Positions 8,128-16,461 of a DNA stretch of 64,000 bases are shown in pieces. The notes under the pieces were generated by a model. That model was not told where the DNA came from and made no database searches. It worked only from the letters and a program-made list of their open reading frames with translations. The stretch's first letter is position 1; each line of letters starts with the position of its first letter. Both the position numbers and the translations under genes were made by a program. This DNA is from AP-15 sp035538335 (GTDB lineage Bacteria > Pseudomonadota > Alphaproteobacteria > ATCC43930 > CGMCC-115725). The stretch lies in the NCBI GenBank assembly GCA_035538335.1, contig DATLKN010000003.1, positions 72,953 to 136,952 of the forward strand, given 5' to 3'.

Positions 8128-9354
8128 ATGAAGCAACTGACGCGCCGTTCGATCATCGCCGCCGCGCCCGCCACGCTCGCTCTCGGCGCGCTGCCGCGAT
8201 CCGCCGGCGCCGCCAAAAAATATGGCCCCGGCGTCACCGACAAGTCGATCAAGATCGGCAACACCTGTTTCTACAGCGGGCCGGCCTCGTCCTACGGCAC
8301 GATCGGCAGAGCTATGGCCGCCTATTACAAGATGGTCAACGACCAGGGCGGCGTGAACGGCCGCATGATCGACTTCCTCTCCTACGACGACGCCTATTCG
8401 CCGCCGAAGACCGTCGAGATGACGCGCAAGATGGTCGAGCAGGATCATGTGTTCCTCGACGCCGGTCCGCTCGGCACGCCGACAAACAGCGCGATCTGGC
8501 ACTATATGAACCAGAAGAAGGTGCCGCAGCTCTTCGTCTCGACCGGCGCCAGCAAATGGAACGACCCGAAGGGCCATCCCTGGACGATCGGCTGGCAGCC
8601 CAACTACCACAGCGAGGGGCTGATCTACGCGGCTTACATCCTGAAGCAGAATCCGAAGGCAAAGGTCGCCGTGCTCTATCAGGACGACGATTTCGGCAAG
8701 GATTATCTGAGAGGCGTCAGCGACGGGCTGGCGAAGGCGCGTCTGAAAATCGCCGTGGCGGCGAGCTACGAGACGACCGACACCACCGTCGATTCGCAGG
8801 TGATCGCGATGAAGTCGGCGGGCTGCAATGCGTTCGTCAACACCGCGATCCCGAAATTTGCGGCACAGGCGATCAAGAAGGCGGCCGAAATCGAATGGAA
8901 GCCGGTGCATGTCCTCAGCAGCATCGGCGCGTCGGTCGCGGCCACCCTGAAGCCGGCCGGCTTCGAAAACGCCAAGGGGACCGTCTCCGATTTCTACCTG
9001 AAGGACCCGACCGATCCGCAATGGAAGGACGACGCCGGCTACAAGTGGTGGGTCGGCTTCATGGACAAGTATTATCCCAAGGGCGACAAGACCGACGTCA
9101 ACAACGTCTACGGCCCCTCCAACGCGGCGACCGTGGTGCAGGCGCTGAAGCAGTGCGGCGACAATCTGACCCGGGAAAACGTGATGCGGCAGGCGGCGAA
9201 TTTGCATAATTTCAAGCTTCCGATGCTGCTGCCGGGCATCACGATCAATACTAGCCCGACCGATTTCGCCCCGGTCAAGCAAGTCCAGATGGCGCGCTTC
9301 GACGGCGAGCGGTGGCGGCTGTTCGGACCGCTTCTGACCGGCGCGGTCGGCTAG
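8128..9354 (+). CDS. Periplasmic substrate-binding protein of the liv-type ABC transporter
   Basis: This is the solute receptor of the importer, 408 aa from ATG 8128 (AGGGAGG at 9-10 bp upstream). The N-terminus MKQLTRRSIIAAAPATLALG is a signal peptide with an RR pair, so export could be by Sec or Tat; cleavage is likely near SAGA-AK. The mature protein has the Peripla_BP_6 fold: KIGNTCFYSGPASSYG, VNDQGGVNGRMIDFLSYDD, then KVAVLYQDDDFGKDYLRG. The ligand could be an amino acid, an amide or an aromatic acid. The divergent amidase makes an amide possible. A 12-bp hairpin follows at 9374-9402. Confidence 0.9.
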   Translation: MKQLTRRSIIAAAPATLALGALPRSAGAAKKYGPGVTDKSIKIGNTCFYSGPASSYGTIGRAMAAYYKMVNDQGGVNGRMIDFLSYDDAYSPPKTVEMTRKMVEQDHVFLDAGPLGTPTNSAIWHYMNQKKVPQLFVSTGASKWNDPKGHPWTIGWQPNYHSEGLIYAAYILKQNPKAKVAVLYQDDDFGKDYLRGVSDGLAKARLKIAVAASYETTDTTVDSQVIAMKSAGCNAFVNTAIPKFAAQAIKKAAEIEWKPVHVLSSIGASVAATLKPAGFENAKGTVSDFYLKDPTDPQWKDDAGYKWWVGFMDKYYPKGDKTDVNNVYGPSNAATVVQALKQCGDNLTRENVMRQAANLHNFKLPMLLPGITINTSPTDFAPVKQVQMARFDGERWRLFGPLLTGAVG

Positions 9355-9373
9355 CCGAGATTGCGATCTCGAT

Positions 9374-9402
9374 CGGCCGCCGCCGCTCGCCGGCGGCGGC
9401 CG
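9374..9402 (+). terminator. Hairpin terminator candidate after the liv operon
   Basis: A perfect 12-bp stem (left arm CGGCCGCCGCCG at 9374-9385, right arm at 9391-9402) closes a 5-nt loop 20 bp after the binding-protein stop. No T run follows, as is common in high-GC genomes, so it may act as a pause or RNA-end-protecting hairpin. Confidence 0.55.
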
Positions 9403-9457
9403 TCGGGTCGCTGCGCCGAGGCAGGCCGCTCTCGCACCGCGCCACGGCCGGGGTCCG

Positions 9458-10096
9458 ATGATGCGCGCGGTGCGTATGATTTTTGCCGGAGCGGCCCTCT
9501 TCGTCGTGCTCCTCGCCGCGGGGTTCGGCTATTTCGTCGCCGTCGGGCACCGGTATGGCGCCGGCAAGGCGCCGCCGACCGACGCCATCGTCGTCCTGAC
9601 CGGCGGCAGCGGGCGGCTGGAAAGCGGCTTCGAGCTGTTGCGCCAGGGCAAGGGCAAGAAGCTGTTCGTCTCCGGCGTCAACCGACATGTCGACCTCGCC
9701 GATCTGCTGCGGGTCGCGAAAATCGCGCCGGCCTCTGCGGCATGCTGCGTCGTGCTCGGGCATCACGCCGACAATACTCGGCAAAACGCGCTCGAAACCG
9801 CGCGATGGATGCGCCGGGAAGGGTATAGAAGCCTGCGTCTCGTCACCGCCTGGTACCACATGCCGCGCAGCCTGCTCGAATTTACCCGCGCCATGCCCGA
9901 CATCGAGATCGTCCCGCACCCGGTCTTCCCCGAGGAGCTCGAGCCGAGGCGCTGGTGGACCGAGCGCGGCAACGCGCTGTTGGTGTTGCGCGAATACAGC
10001 AAATACCTGGCAACGCTAATGCGGCCGCTGGTTCCCGAAACCGGAGGCGCCGGCGCCTCCGGCGAAGCCCGCGTCGAGGCGGGGCCGTCGCGATGA
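9458..10096 (+). CDS. YdcF/SanA-type DUF218 membrane protein
   Basis: The 212-aa product has one N-terminal membrane anchor (residues 6-30) followed by a DUF218 domain: TDAIVVLTGGSGRLESGFELL, then LFVSGVNRHVDLADLL, DNTRQNALETARWMR, and LVTAWYHMPRSLLEF. DUF218 proteins act at the cell envelope (ElyC, SanA), but their reaction is not settled. The stop overlaps the plsC start (ATGA), so envelope and phospholipid functions are translationally coupled. The start could be ATG 9458 or 9461. Confidence 0.82.
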   Translation: MMRAVRMIFAGAALFVVLLAAGFGYFVAVGHRYGAGKAPPTDAIVVLTGGSGRLESGFELLRQGKGKKLFVSGVNRHVDLADLLRVAKIAPASAACCVVLGHHADNTRQNALETARWMRREGYRSLRLVTAWYHMPRSLLEFTRAMPDIEIVPHPVFPEELEPRRWWTERGNALLVLREYSKYLATLMRPLVPETGGAGASGEARVEAGPSR

Positions 10097-10863
10097 GCTG
10101 GGCCCGGGCCTTCGCCTTCAACCTGCTGTTCGTCGGCTGGACGGTCATCGTCGGCGTCCTGGCGTTGCCGTTTCTCGTACCGCCGCGGCGCGCGGCGATG
10201 GCGTTCGGCCGATGGTGGGCGAAAAGCGTGCTCGTGCTGCTGCGCGCCGTCGTCGGGCTCGGGCACGAGGTCCGCGGCTTGGACCGGCTGCCGCCGGGCG
10301 CCTGCATCGTCGCGATGAAGCACCAATCCGCGTGGGATGCGCTGATCCTGCCGATCGTGCTCGGCGACCCGGCGATCGTCGTCAAGCGCGAGCTCTTATG
10401 GCTGCCGATCTACGGCTGGTATGCGGGGCGCGCCGGCTCGATCGCGGTCGACCGCAAGGCCGGCGCCGCGGCATTGCGTCGGATGGTGGCGGCGGCACGC
10501 GAGGCCGCCGCCGAGGGCCGGCCGATCGTCATCTTTCCCGAAGGGACCCGGACCGCGCCGGGGACGCGCCTTTCCTACCATCCCGGCGTCGCGGCTCTCT
10601 ATCAGGGGCTGCAGCTGCCGCTCGTGCCGGCGGCGGTCAATTCCGGCCTCTACTGGGGGCGGCGAAGCTTTTTGAAGCGCCCGGGCCGCATCGTGCTCGA
10701 ATTCTTGCCGCCGATCCCGCCCGGCCTCTCCCGCCGCGCCGTCATGCAGGAGATCGAAACCCGGATCGAGGCGGCCACCGCGGTGCTGGAGAAGGAGGCG
10801 AGCGGCGGCGAGCGGTTCGAAGATCTGGCCGGTGAACGAAAAAAGAACTACATTTCCTCTTGA
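10093..10863 (+). CDS. plsC: 1-acyl-sn-glycerol-3-phosphate acyltransferase
   Basis: PlsC makes phosphatidic acid at the inner membrane by acylating lysophosphatidate. The 256-aa protein has a hydrophobic N-terminus (residues 5-32). The catalytic H-x4-D motif is His77-QSAW-Asp82, and the substrate-phosphate motif FPEGTR is at 148-153. ATG 10093 overlaps the preceding gene by 4 bp. nrdJ starts 17 bp after the stop, so this gene and nrdJ may share a transcript. Confidence 0.9.
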   Translation: MSWARAFAFNLLFVGWTVIVGVLALPFLVPPRRAAMAFGRWWAKSVLVLLRAVVGLGHEVRGLDRLPPGACIVAMKHQSAWDALILPIVLGDPAIVVKRELLWLPIYGWYAGRAGSIAVDRKAGAAALRRMVAAAREAAAEGRPIVIFPEGTRTAPGTRLSYHPGVAALYQGLQLPLVPAAVNSGLYWGRRSFLKRPGRIVLEFLPPIPPGLSRRAVMQEIETRIEAATAVLEKEASGGERFEDLAGERKKNYISS

Positions 10864-10880
10864 AGGAGGAATGACGGGTC

Positions 10881-13250
10881 ATGGCCACCGTAGCCGCGAT
10901 CTCGCAGCAGATCTGGGACATGAAATACCGCCTGAAGGGCGCTTCGGGCGAGCTGCTCGACAGGACGATCGAGGACACCTGGCGGCGGGTCGCGGAGGCG
11001 CTCGCCGCGGTCGAGCGCGATCCCGCGCCGTGGCGCGAACGCTTTTATGCCGCGATGGAGGATTTCGCGTTCCTGCCGGCCGGCCGGGTGATTGCCGGCG
11101 CCGGCACCAAGCGCTCGGTGACGCTCTTCAACTGCTTCGTGATGGGGCAGATCCCGGACGACATGGGCGGCATCTTCGCGCATCTGCGCGAAGCGGCGCT
11201 GACGATGCAGCAGGGCGGCGGCATCGGCTACGATTTCTCGACGCTGCGGCCGCGCGGCGCACCCGTCAAGGGCGTCGGCGCCGACGCCTCGGGGCCGCTC
11301 TCCTTCATGGACGTGTGGGACGCGATGTGCCGCACGATCATGTCGGCCGGCTACCGCCGCGGCGCGATGATGGCGACCCTGCGCTGCGACCACCCCGACA
11401 TCGAGGCCTTCGTCGAAGCCAAGCACGAGCCGGGCCGGCTGCGGATGTTCAATCTCTCGGTGCTCGTCACCGACGCCTTCATGCAGGCGGTCGAGGAGAA
11501 CGCGCCCTGGCAGCTCGCCTTCGACGGCACGGCGTGGAAGGTGCTGCCGGCGCGCGAGCTGTGGGACAAGATCATGCGGGCGACCTACGCCTATGCCGAG
11601 CCCGGCGTCATCTTCATCGACCGCATCAACCGGTCGAACAACCTCCATTATTGCGAGACCATCACCTCGACCAATCCGTGCGGCGAGCAGCCGCTGCCGC
11701 CTTATGGCGCGTGCCTCTTGGGGTCGATCAACCTGGCGCGGCTCGTCCTCGACCCCTTCACCGAGAAGGCGCGGCTCGACCTCGACCGGCTCGCGCGGCT
11801 CGTGCCGGACGCCGTGCGCATGATGGACAACGTCATCGACGTGTCGCAATTTCCGCTGCCGCAGCAGCGCGAGGAAGCACTGGCCAAGCGCCGCATCGGG
11901 CTCGGCGTCACCGGGCTCGCCGACGCGCTGATCATGTGCGGGCTGCGCTACGGCTCGGCGAAGGCGGTGGCGGCGACCGAAACCTGGCTTTCGGCGATCG
12001 AGCGCGCCGCCTATCTCGCCTCGGCGGCGCTGGCGGCGGAAAAGGGCCCCTTCCCGCTCTTCGACCGCGAGCGCTACCTCGCGGGCGAGCGGATCGCCGC
12101 CTTCGCGCCCGAGCTGCGCGAGGCCATCGCCAAGAACGGCATGCGCAACGCGCTTCTGACCTCGGTCGCGCCGACGGGCACGATTTCGCTCTTTGCCGAC
12201 AACGTATCCTCGGGGCTCGAGCCAGTCTTCAGTTTCCGCTATACGCGCAACATCCTGATGCCGGACGGCACGCGGCGCGAGGAGGAGGTGGCGGACTACG
12301 CCTACCGCCTCTACCAGCGCCTGAAGGGCAGCGTCGCGCCGCTGCCCGACTGCTTCGTCGATGCCGAGGGGCTGACGCCCGAAGACCACCTCGTCATGCA
12401 GGCGGCGGTCCAGAAACATGTCGACAGCGGCGTCTCGAAGACGATCAACCTGCCGGCCGACATCCCCTTCGAGCGCTTCAAGGATATCTACCAGCAGGCC
12501 TACGCGCTGGGGTGCAAGGGCTGCACCACCTATCGCCCGAACGAGGTGACGGGAGCGGTGCTCGAGCGCCGCGAGGAGAGGCCGGCGGAGCCGTCGGCCG
12601 CCCCGCGCCCGGCGCCGCGCCAGACCGAGCTGCCGCTGCCGGCGCCGGCGGCAAAGCCCGTCGACGTCTTCGAGGCCGGCGGCGTCGTCTACATGACGCA
12701 GCCGCTCAGCCGCCCCGAGGCGCTGCCCGGGCAAACCTACAAGCTGCGCTGGCCGGAAACCGAGCACGCGCTCTACATCACCCTCAACGACATCATCCAG
12801 GACGGCAGAAGGCGGCCCTTCGAGGTCTTCATCAACTCGAAGAACATGGAGCATTACGCCTGGACCGTGGCGCTGACGCGGATGATCAGCGCCGTCTTCC
12901 GGCGCGGCGGCGACGTGTCGTTTGTCGTCGAGGAGATGAAGGCGGTGTTCGATCCCAGGGGCGGCGCCTGGATGGAGGGGCGCTACGTGCCCTCGCTGTT
13001 GGCCGCGATCGGCGATGTGATCGAACGGCACATGATCGAGATCGGCTTTCTGCCGCGCGGCCAGCGCGACCCCGCGCAAGCCGCGAAGGTGGTCAACCTG
13101 CCGGCCGCCGAAAGCCTCGGCGCGAACCCGCAGACGGGCAGCGCGACTCTGCCTCGGATGGCGCAATGCCCGAAATGCGGCGCCGCCGCGCTGATCCGCC
13201 TCGAAGGCTGCGACCAGTGCACGAACTGCGACTACTCGCGCTGCGGCTAG
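10881..13250 (+). CDS. nrdJ: Adenosylcobalamin-dependent (class II) ribonucleotide reductase
   Basis: NrdJ reduces ribonucleotides to deoxyribonucleotides using a B12-generated thiyl radical, without oxygen and without a small subunit. The 789-aa sequence shows the class II landmarks: TLFNCFVMGQIPDDMGGIF, QQGGGIGYDFSTLRPRG, STNPCGEQPLPPYGACLLGS with catalytic cysteine, and GCKGCTTYRPNE. The C-terminus (CPKCGAAALIRLEGCDQC...) is a four-cysteine, zinc-ribbon-like tail that presumably carries the redox-active cysteines. A 10-bp hairpin follows the stop. No cobalamin riboswitch is visible in the short upstream gap. Confidence 0.94.
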   Translation: MATVAAISQQIWDMKYRLKGASGELLDRTIEDTWRRVAEALAAVERDPAPWRERFYAAMEDFAFLPAGRVIAGAGTKRSVTLFNCFVMGQIPDDMGGIFAHLREAALTMQQGGGIGYDFSTLRPRGAPVKGVGADASGPLSFMDVWDAMCRTIMSAGYRRGAMMATLRCDHPDIEAFVEAKHEPGRLRMFNLSVLVTDAFMQAVEENAPWQLAFDGTAWKVLPARELWDKIMRATYAYAEPGVIFIDRINRSNNLHYCETITSTNPCGEQPLPPYGACLLGSINLARLVLDPFTEKARLDLDRLARLVPDAVRMMDNVIDVSQFPLPQQREEALAKRRIGLGVTGLADALIMCGLRYGSAKAVAATETWLSAIERAAYLASAALAAEKGPFPLFDRERYLAGERIAAFAPELREAIAKNGMRNALLTSVAPTGTISLFADNVSSGLEPVFSFRYTRNILMPDGTRREEEVADYAYRLYQRLKGSVAPLPDCFVDAEGLTPEDHLVMQAAVQKHVDSGVSKTINLPADIPFERFKDIYQQAYALGCKGCTTYRPNEVTGAVLERREERPAEPSAAPRPAPRQTELPLPAPAAKPVDVFEAGGVVYMTQPLSRPEALPGQTYKLRWPETEHALYITLNDIIQDGRRRPFEVFINSKNMEHYAWTVALTRMISAVFRRGGDVSFVVEEMKAVFDPRGGAWMEGRYVPSLLAAIGDVIERHMIEIGFLPRGQRDPAQAAKVVNLPAAESLGANPQTGSATLPRMAQCPKCGAAALIRLEGCDQCTNCDYSRCG

Positions 13251-13265
13251 GCAGGCCGCGAGTCA

Positions 13266-13292
13266 GGCCGGCGGCGGGGCGCGCCGCCGGCC
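13266..13292. terminator. Bidirectional hairpin between nrdJ and the Gly/Trp-repeat gene
   Basis: A perfect 10-bp stem (GGCCGGCGGC at 13266-13275, GCCGCCGGCC at 13283-13292) with a 7-nt loop lies between two convergent genes, 15 bp after the nrdJ stop and 7 bp from the other stop. There is no T run. Confidence 0.6.
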
Positions 13293-13299
13293 GCCGCGC

Positions 13300-13626
13300 T
13301 CAATAGCAGTTGTAGGTGTAGCAATAATTAGAGGGATAGCCCCAGGCATAGGCCGGATAGCCCCAGCCCCAGCCCCAGCCCACCGCCGCGGCCGCGCCCC
13401 ACCAGGGCCAACCCCAGCCCCAGCCGCGCCAGCCCCAGCCGCCGCGCCAGCCCCAGCCGCCGCGCCAGCCCCAGCCGCCGCGCCAACCCCAGCCGCCGCG
13501 CCAGCCGCCGCCGTGCCAGCCCCAGGCATGGCCGCCGCGCCACCAAGCCTCGGCCGGGCTGACGCTCAGCGACGAGGTGATGGTTGCAACGGCGAGCACC
13601 GCCCCTATCAGGAATTTGCGTATCAC
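13300..13626 (-). CDS. Small secreted Gly/Trp-repeat protein
   Basis: The 108-residue protein starts at GTG 13626, chosen because GGGAGGAG lies 6 bp upstream. Residues 1-27 form a Sec signal peptide (hydrophobic LIGAVLAVATITSSLSV, cleavage near AEA-WW). The mature protein is almost entirely Gly, Trp and Arg: five repeats of the type GGWGWR, then WGWGWPWW, a short alanine run, and a Tyr-rich tail with two cysteines (YCYTYNCY). Low-complexity Gly/aromatic proteins include sulphur-globule and surface proteins, but no homology is claimed. It is coded by an 18-bp tandem repeat. Confidence 0.7.
   Translation of the reverse strand: MIRKFLIGAVLAVATITSSLSVSPAEAWWRGGHAWGWHGGGWRGGWGWRGGWGWRGGWGWRGGWGWRGWGWGWPWWGAAAAVGWGWGWGYPAYAWGYPSNYCYTYNCY
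13415..13510 (-). repeat. 18-bp tandem repeat coding for Gly-Trp-Arg-Gly-Gly-Trp units
   Basis: About five near-identical 18-bp units (plus-strand unit of the type CAGCCGCCGCGCCAGCCC) run through the middle of the secreted Gly/Trp gene. The unit is a whole number of codons, so gain or loss of copies changes protein length without breaking the frame. Confidence 0.8.
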
Positions 13627-13784
13627 GGGAAACTCCTCCCAGGATCTCGACCCGCGCCATTATACGGCGGGTCGATCGCCAGCGTGCCCGAAGAGATGTG
13701 GGAAACCGCACCGACGATGACAATTGGTCGTAACTTGCCGCAAGTGGCGCCGAACGGCGCTGCGGCGTCTCGCCAGGGAGCCCG

Positions 13785-14267
13785 ATGATGCGAACACAAG
13801 AGAGCGATCCGGCGGCACAATCCCGCCCGCCTGCGGGCGAGGTCGTGGTGGGCGAGACCGGCGACGGCCGCTTGCAGCAATCGGTGGCGGCCGCCGGCCA
13901 TAGCCTCTTCGCCGACGAGCCCCTCGAAAGGGGCGGCGGCGGCACCGGGCCCGACCCGTACGATTTGCTGCTCGCCGCGCTCGGCGCCTGCACCTCGATG
14001 ACCTTGCGCCTCTACGCCGACCGCAAGGGCTGGCCGCTCGAGCGCGTGCGCGTCGTCCTCGGCCATCGCAAGATTCACGCCGAGGATTGCCGCGACTGCG
14101 AAACCCGCATCGGCCTCCTCGACGAGATCGACCGGGAGATCGAGCTGTCCGGGCCGCTCGACATGGAACAGCGGGCGCGGCTGTTGGAGATCGCCGATCA
14201 CTGCCCGGTGCACCGGACGCTCAAATCGGAAATCGTCATTCGGACGCGCGAGCGGCCAGGCCGCTGA
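13785..14267 (+). CDS. OsmC/Ohr-family protein
   Basis: OsmC/Ohr proteins are thiol-dependent peroxidases or related small enzymes. The 160-aa sequence carries the conserved first cysteine in LLLAALGACTSMTLRLYADRK and the second in EIADHCPVHRTL, the two catalytic positions of the family. An extra pair (EDCRDC) lies between them. AGGGAG is upstream; either ATG 13785 or 13788 can serve. The 3' end overlaps the convergent ChaC gene by 32 bp. Confidence 0.85.
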   Translation: MMRTQESDPAAQSRPPAGEVVVGETGDGRLQQSVAAAGHSLFADEPLERGGGGTGPDPYDLLLAALGACTSMTLRLYADRKGWPLERVRVVLGHRKIHAEDCRDCETRIGLLDEIDREIELSGPLDMEQRARLLEIADHCPVHRTLKSEIVIRTRERPGR

Positions 14268-14844
14268 CGAGCCGATCGAGCCGCCGCAGCCCGGCATCGA
14301 GGATGCCGAGCGCCTCGAGATGGCGGATCGTGCCGGCGAGATAATCGCGGCAGGCGCCGCGGCTGCCCTCGGCGCCCGCGATCATCCGCGCCGCCGCCTC
14401 GGGCGGCAGCCGGCCGGCATAATGGGGATGGCCGCGGCGCACGACGAAGGCAAGGCTCGCGACGCTGCCGCCGGCGACATATGCCGTCACCGGGCGCAAG
14501 TCGTAGACGAGGTCGGTCATCTCGCGCGCCCACAAAAGGGCGAGGGCCGCCGCCGCATCCGCCGGCGGCAGGCGCAGCGCCACGCCGCGGCAGGCGCCGC
14601 CGCGGTCGAGCCCGAGCACGAGCCCCGGCCGCGCGCGGGAGCCGCGGTAATCGTAGGACATGACGCAGAAGCTGCGGTGCCAGCCGTAAACGAGCGCCGG
14701 CGCGACTGCGGCATGGGGAATGCCCGGGTCCCACATCAAGGAGCCGTAGGCGAAGACCCAGACGGAGCGCCCGCCGCCGCACAATGCCGCGATGCGCGGC
14801 GGCAGGGAGAGGGCGGCGGCGCTCATGGTTCGAGACGGGCGCAT
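14236..14844 (-). CDS. ChaC-type gamma-glutamylcyclotransferase
   Basis: ChaC enzymes release 5-oxoproline from glutathione in the cytosol. The 202-aa protein has the binding motif VFAYGSLMWDPG near residue 29, GWHRSFC, and a glutamate in WAREMTDLVYDLRP that fits the catalytic acid position. Length is normal for bacterial ChaC. ATG 14844 has AGAAGGG just upstream; ATG 14826 is an alternative. It converges on, and overlaps, the OsmC-family gene; both could act in thiol or oxidative stress. Confidence 0.85.
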   Translation of the reverse strand: MRPSRTMSAAALSLPPRIAALCGGGRSVWVFAYGSLMWDPGIPHAAVAPALVYGWHRSFCVMSYDYRGSRARPGLVLGLDRGGACRGVALRLPPADAAAALALLWAREMTDLVYDLRPVTAYVAGGSVASLAFVVRRGHPHYAGRLPPEAAARMIAGAEGSRGACRDYLAGTIRHLEALGILDAGLRRLDRLVSGLAARASE

Positions 14845-14904
14845 CGCGCCCTTCTCAGAGCTCGGGAAGGAATTGGCAAAACGGTGCGCTGCACGAACAT
14901 CTGG

Positions 14905-15030
14905 CGTCCTTCGAGACGGCGCTCCGCGCCTCCTCAGGATGAGGCGGTTCTTTGATGGCAGTAAGAAAAAACCTCATCCCGAGGAGGAGCGCCTGAAAGC
15001 CGAGTCGCGAAGGGCGAGGCTGGCCGGGCT
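14905..15030 (+). repeat. Large inverted repeat, family C
   Basis: Upstream of the DUF2125 gene, CCTCAGGATGAGG and CCTCATCCCGAGGAGG form arms around an AT-rich centre with a run of six A. Outer arms (CTTCGAGACGGCGCTC on the left, TCGCGAAGGGCGAGG on the right) extend it. It is a cruciform-capable intergenic element without an ORF. It is the only family C copy in the window. Confidence 0.55.
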
Positions 15031-15055
15031 CCGGGCGAGAAGCTATAACCGCGCA

Positions 15056-16084
15056 ATGCGCCGTTCGACGCGTCTCGCCATCGCCGCTCTGCTGCCGCCG
15101 CTGCTGCTGTTCGCCGCCTATTCCGCCTACTGGCGAATCACCGCCGGACGGCTTCGCGACGGCTTGACCGAATGGGCGCAGACGGCGCGGGCGCCGCAGG
15201 TGCACGCCGCCTGGAGCAAGCTGCGCGTCGCCGGCTACCCGTTTTCGTTCCGGATCGAGCTGACGGACGCCGAGATCAGCAACGCCGCGCTCAGCCCGCC
15301 GCCGCGGCTGCGCGCCCCGCTGCTGACCGGCAGCGCGCGGCCGTGGAACCTGCGGCAATGGCGGCTCGCCGCCGCCGACGGCGTCATCGGCGAGATCGCC
15401 GGCATAGCCGGGCGGCCGCCCGTGTCGTTGTCGGCGCGGCACGCCGCCGGCCGCATCGCCGCCGCCGCGGACGGCGGCAGCACGCTGACGTTCGACCTGT
15501 CGGATCTCGCGCTCGCCGCCGCGGCGCCGCTCGTCGCCCGTTCCGGCCGGCTGCGCATCCAATTGCCGGCGCACCCGCCGCACAGCTACAGCGACCCCGA
15601 GGTATCGTTCTCGGCGAGCCTGCACGACACGAAATTGCCGGCCGCGGTCGAGCCTCTGGGCGCGACGATCGCGGACCTCGATTTCGCCGTCACGATCAAG
15701 GGGCCGGTGCCCGAGGGTCCGCTGCCGCAAGTTGCCGCCCAATGGCGGGACGCCGGCGGCACGATCGAACTCGACGCCTTGCACTTTCGCTGGGGCGGGC
15801 TCGCGGCGCACGCGACGGGCACGTTCGCGCTTGACCGGGAGCTGCAGCCGATCGCCAGCTGCTCGGGAGCGGTCGAGGGCTACGACCAGATTATCGCCGC
15901 CCTCGTCGTGCAGGGCCGCCTGCCGGCCGACAAGGCGGGCCTCGCGCGGCTCGCGCTGACGATGCTGGCCAAGGCCGGCCCCGACGGCAAGCCGGAGATC
16001 GCGACCTCGTTCACGATCCAGAACGGCAAGATGTATCTGGGACCGGCGCCGCTCGGCAAGGCGCCGCACATCGACTGGCGGTAG
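15056..16084 (+). CDS. DUF2125 protein, membrane-anchored
   Basis: The 342-aa product from ATG 15056 has an N-terminal anchor (residues 8-26, LAIAALLPPLLLFAAYSAYW). The DUF2125 signature follows: a tryptophan-containing helix, then KLRVAGYPFSFRIELTDAEI. The rest is beta-rich and probably periplasmic (DUF2125 resembles AsmA-type proteins; this is inference). The family is typical of Alphaproteobacteria and has no assigned function. The last 74 bp overlap a possible small ORF on the other strand. Confidence 0.82.
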   Translation: MRRSTRLAIAALLPPLLLFAAYSAYWRITAGRLRDGLTEWAQTARAPQVHAAWSKLRVAGYPFSFRIELTDAEISNAALSPPPRLRAPLLTGSARPWNLRQWRLAAADGVIGEIAGIAGRPPVSLSARHAAGRIAAAADGGSTLTFDLSDLALAAAAPLVARSGRLRIQLPAHPPHSYSDPEVSFSASLHDTKLPAAVEPLGATIADLDFAVTIKGPVPEGPLPQVAAQWRDAGGTIELDALHFRWGGLAAHATGTFALDRELQPIASCSGAVEGYDQIIAALVVQGRLPADKAGLARLALTMLAKAGPDGKPEIATSFTIQNGKMYLGPAPLGKAPHIDWR

Positions 16085-16379
16085 CGCGCGCCAACAGTTC
16101 GGCCGGCGAGGCCATGGCCGGGTAGAATGCTGCGCCGTCCTCGCAATATTGCGCGAGGCGGGCAAGACGCGCCGCGAGCAATTCGGCGGCGGCGCCGGAT
16201 TCGGGCGCGGCATCGAGAAGTGCCGCATCGGCGGCCGCAAGCGCCGGCGTGTCCGGCACCGCCGCCAGTTCGGCAGCGGCCTCAGCCCCGAGCCGCAACG
16301 CCAGCGAGACGGCCGGCACCGCGCCGGGGCCGGGGAATTCGCGCCCCAGGAGCGCGGCGACGGCGGCCCAGGCGCGCAA
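16011..16379 (-). CDS. Alanine-rich hypothetical protein downstream of the DUF5681 gene
   Basis: The frame gives 122 residues from TTG 16379 and is open further upstream to the DUF5681 stop, without an ATG. Composition is what a real high-GC frame would give: alanine-rich amphipathic helices (AELAAVPDTPALAAADAAL, ELLAARLARLAQY), while the overlapping frames are Arg/Pro-rich. It overlaps the 3' end of the DUF2125 gene by 74 bp. Translation may be coupled to the DUF5681 gene. It could also be a decayed gene. No family was recognised. Confidence 0.35.
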   Translation of the reverse strand: MRAWAAVAALLGREFPGPGAVPAVSLALRLGAEAAAELAAVPDTPALAAADAALLDAAPESGAAAELLAARLARLAQYCEDGAAFYPAMASPAELLARATASRCAAPCRAAPVPDTSCRSGS

Positions 16380-16461
16380 GCGAGCGCGATGGCGGGCATC
16401 GGCGAGGCCGCGGCGGGCGGCAGCCGCAGCGCGGGGCCGAGCGATCCGGGAGAGGCGCCAG

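Noticed and set aside
10832..13306. Very long open frames on alternate frames and the opposite strand of nrdJ (over 770 codons)
   Set aside because: Arg/Ala/Pro- or Asp/His-rich compositions with no domain; typical antisense and shifted frames of a high-GC gene. NrdJ itself is unambiguous.
13400..13515. CRISPR-like array
   Set aside because: The regular 18-bp units have no spacers and code for a Gly/Trp repeat protein.
14792..15055. Upstream extension of the DUF2125 protein
   Set aside because: The region is the family C inverted repeat and antisense of the ChaC gene start; the membrane anchor begins at 15056.
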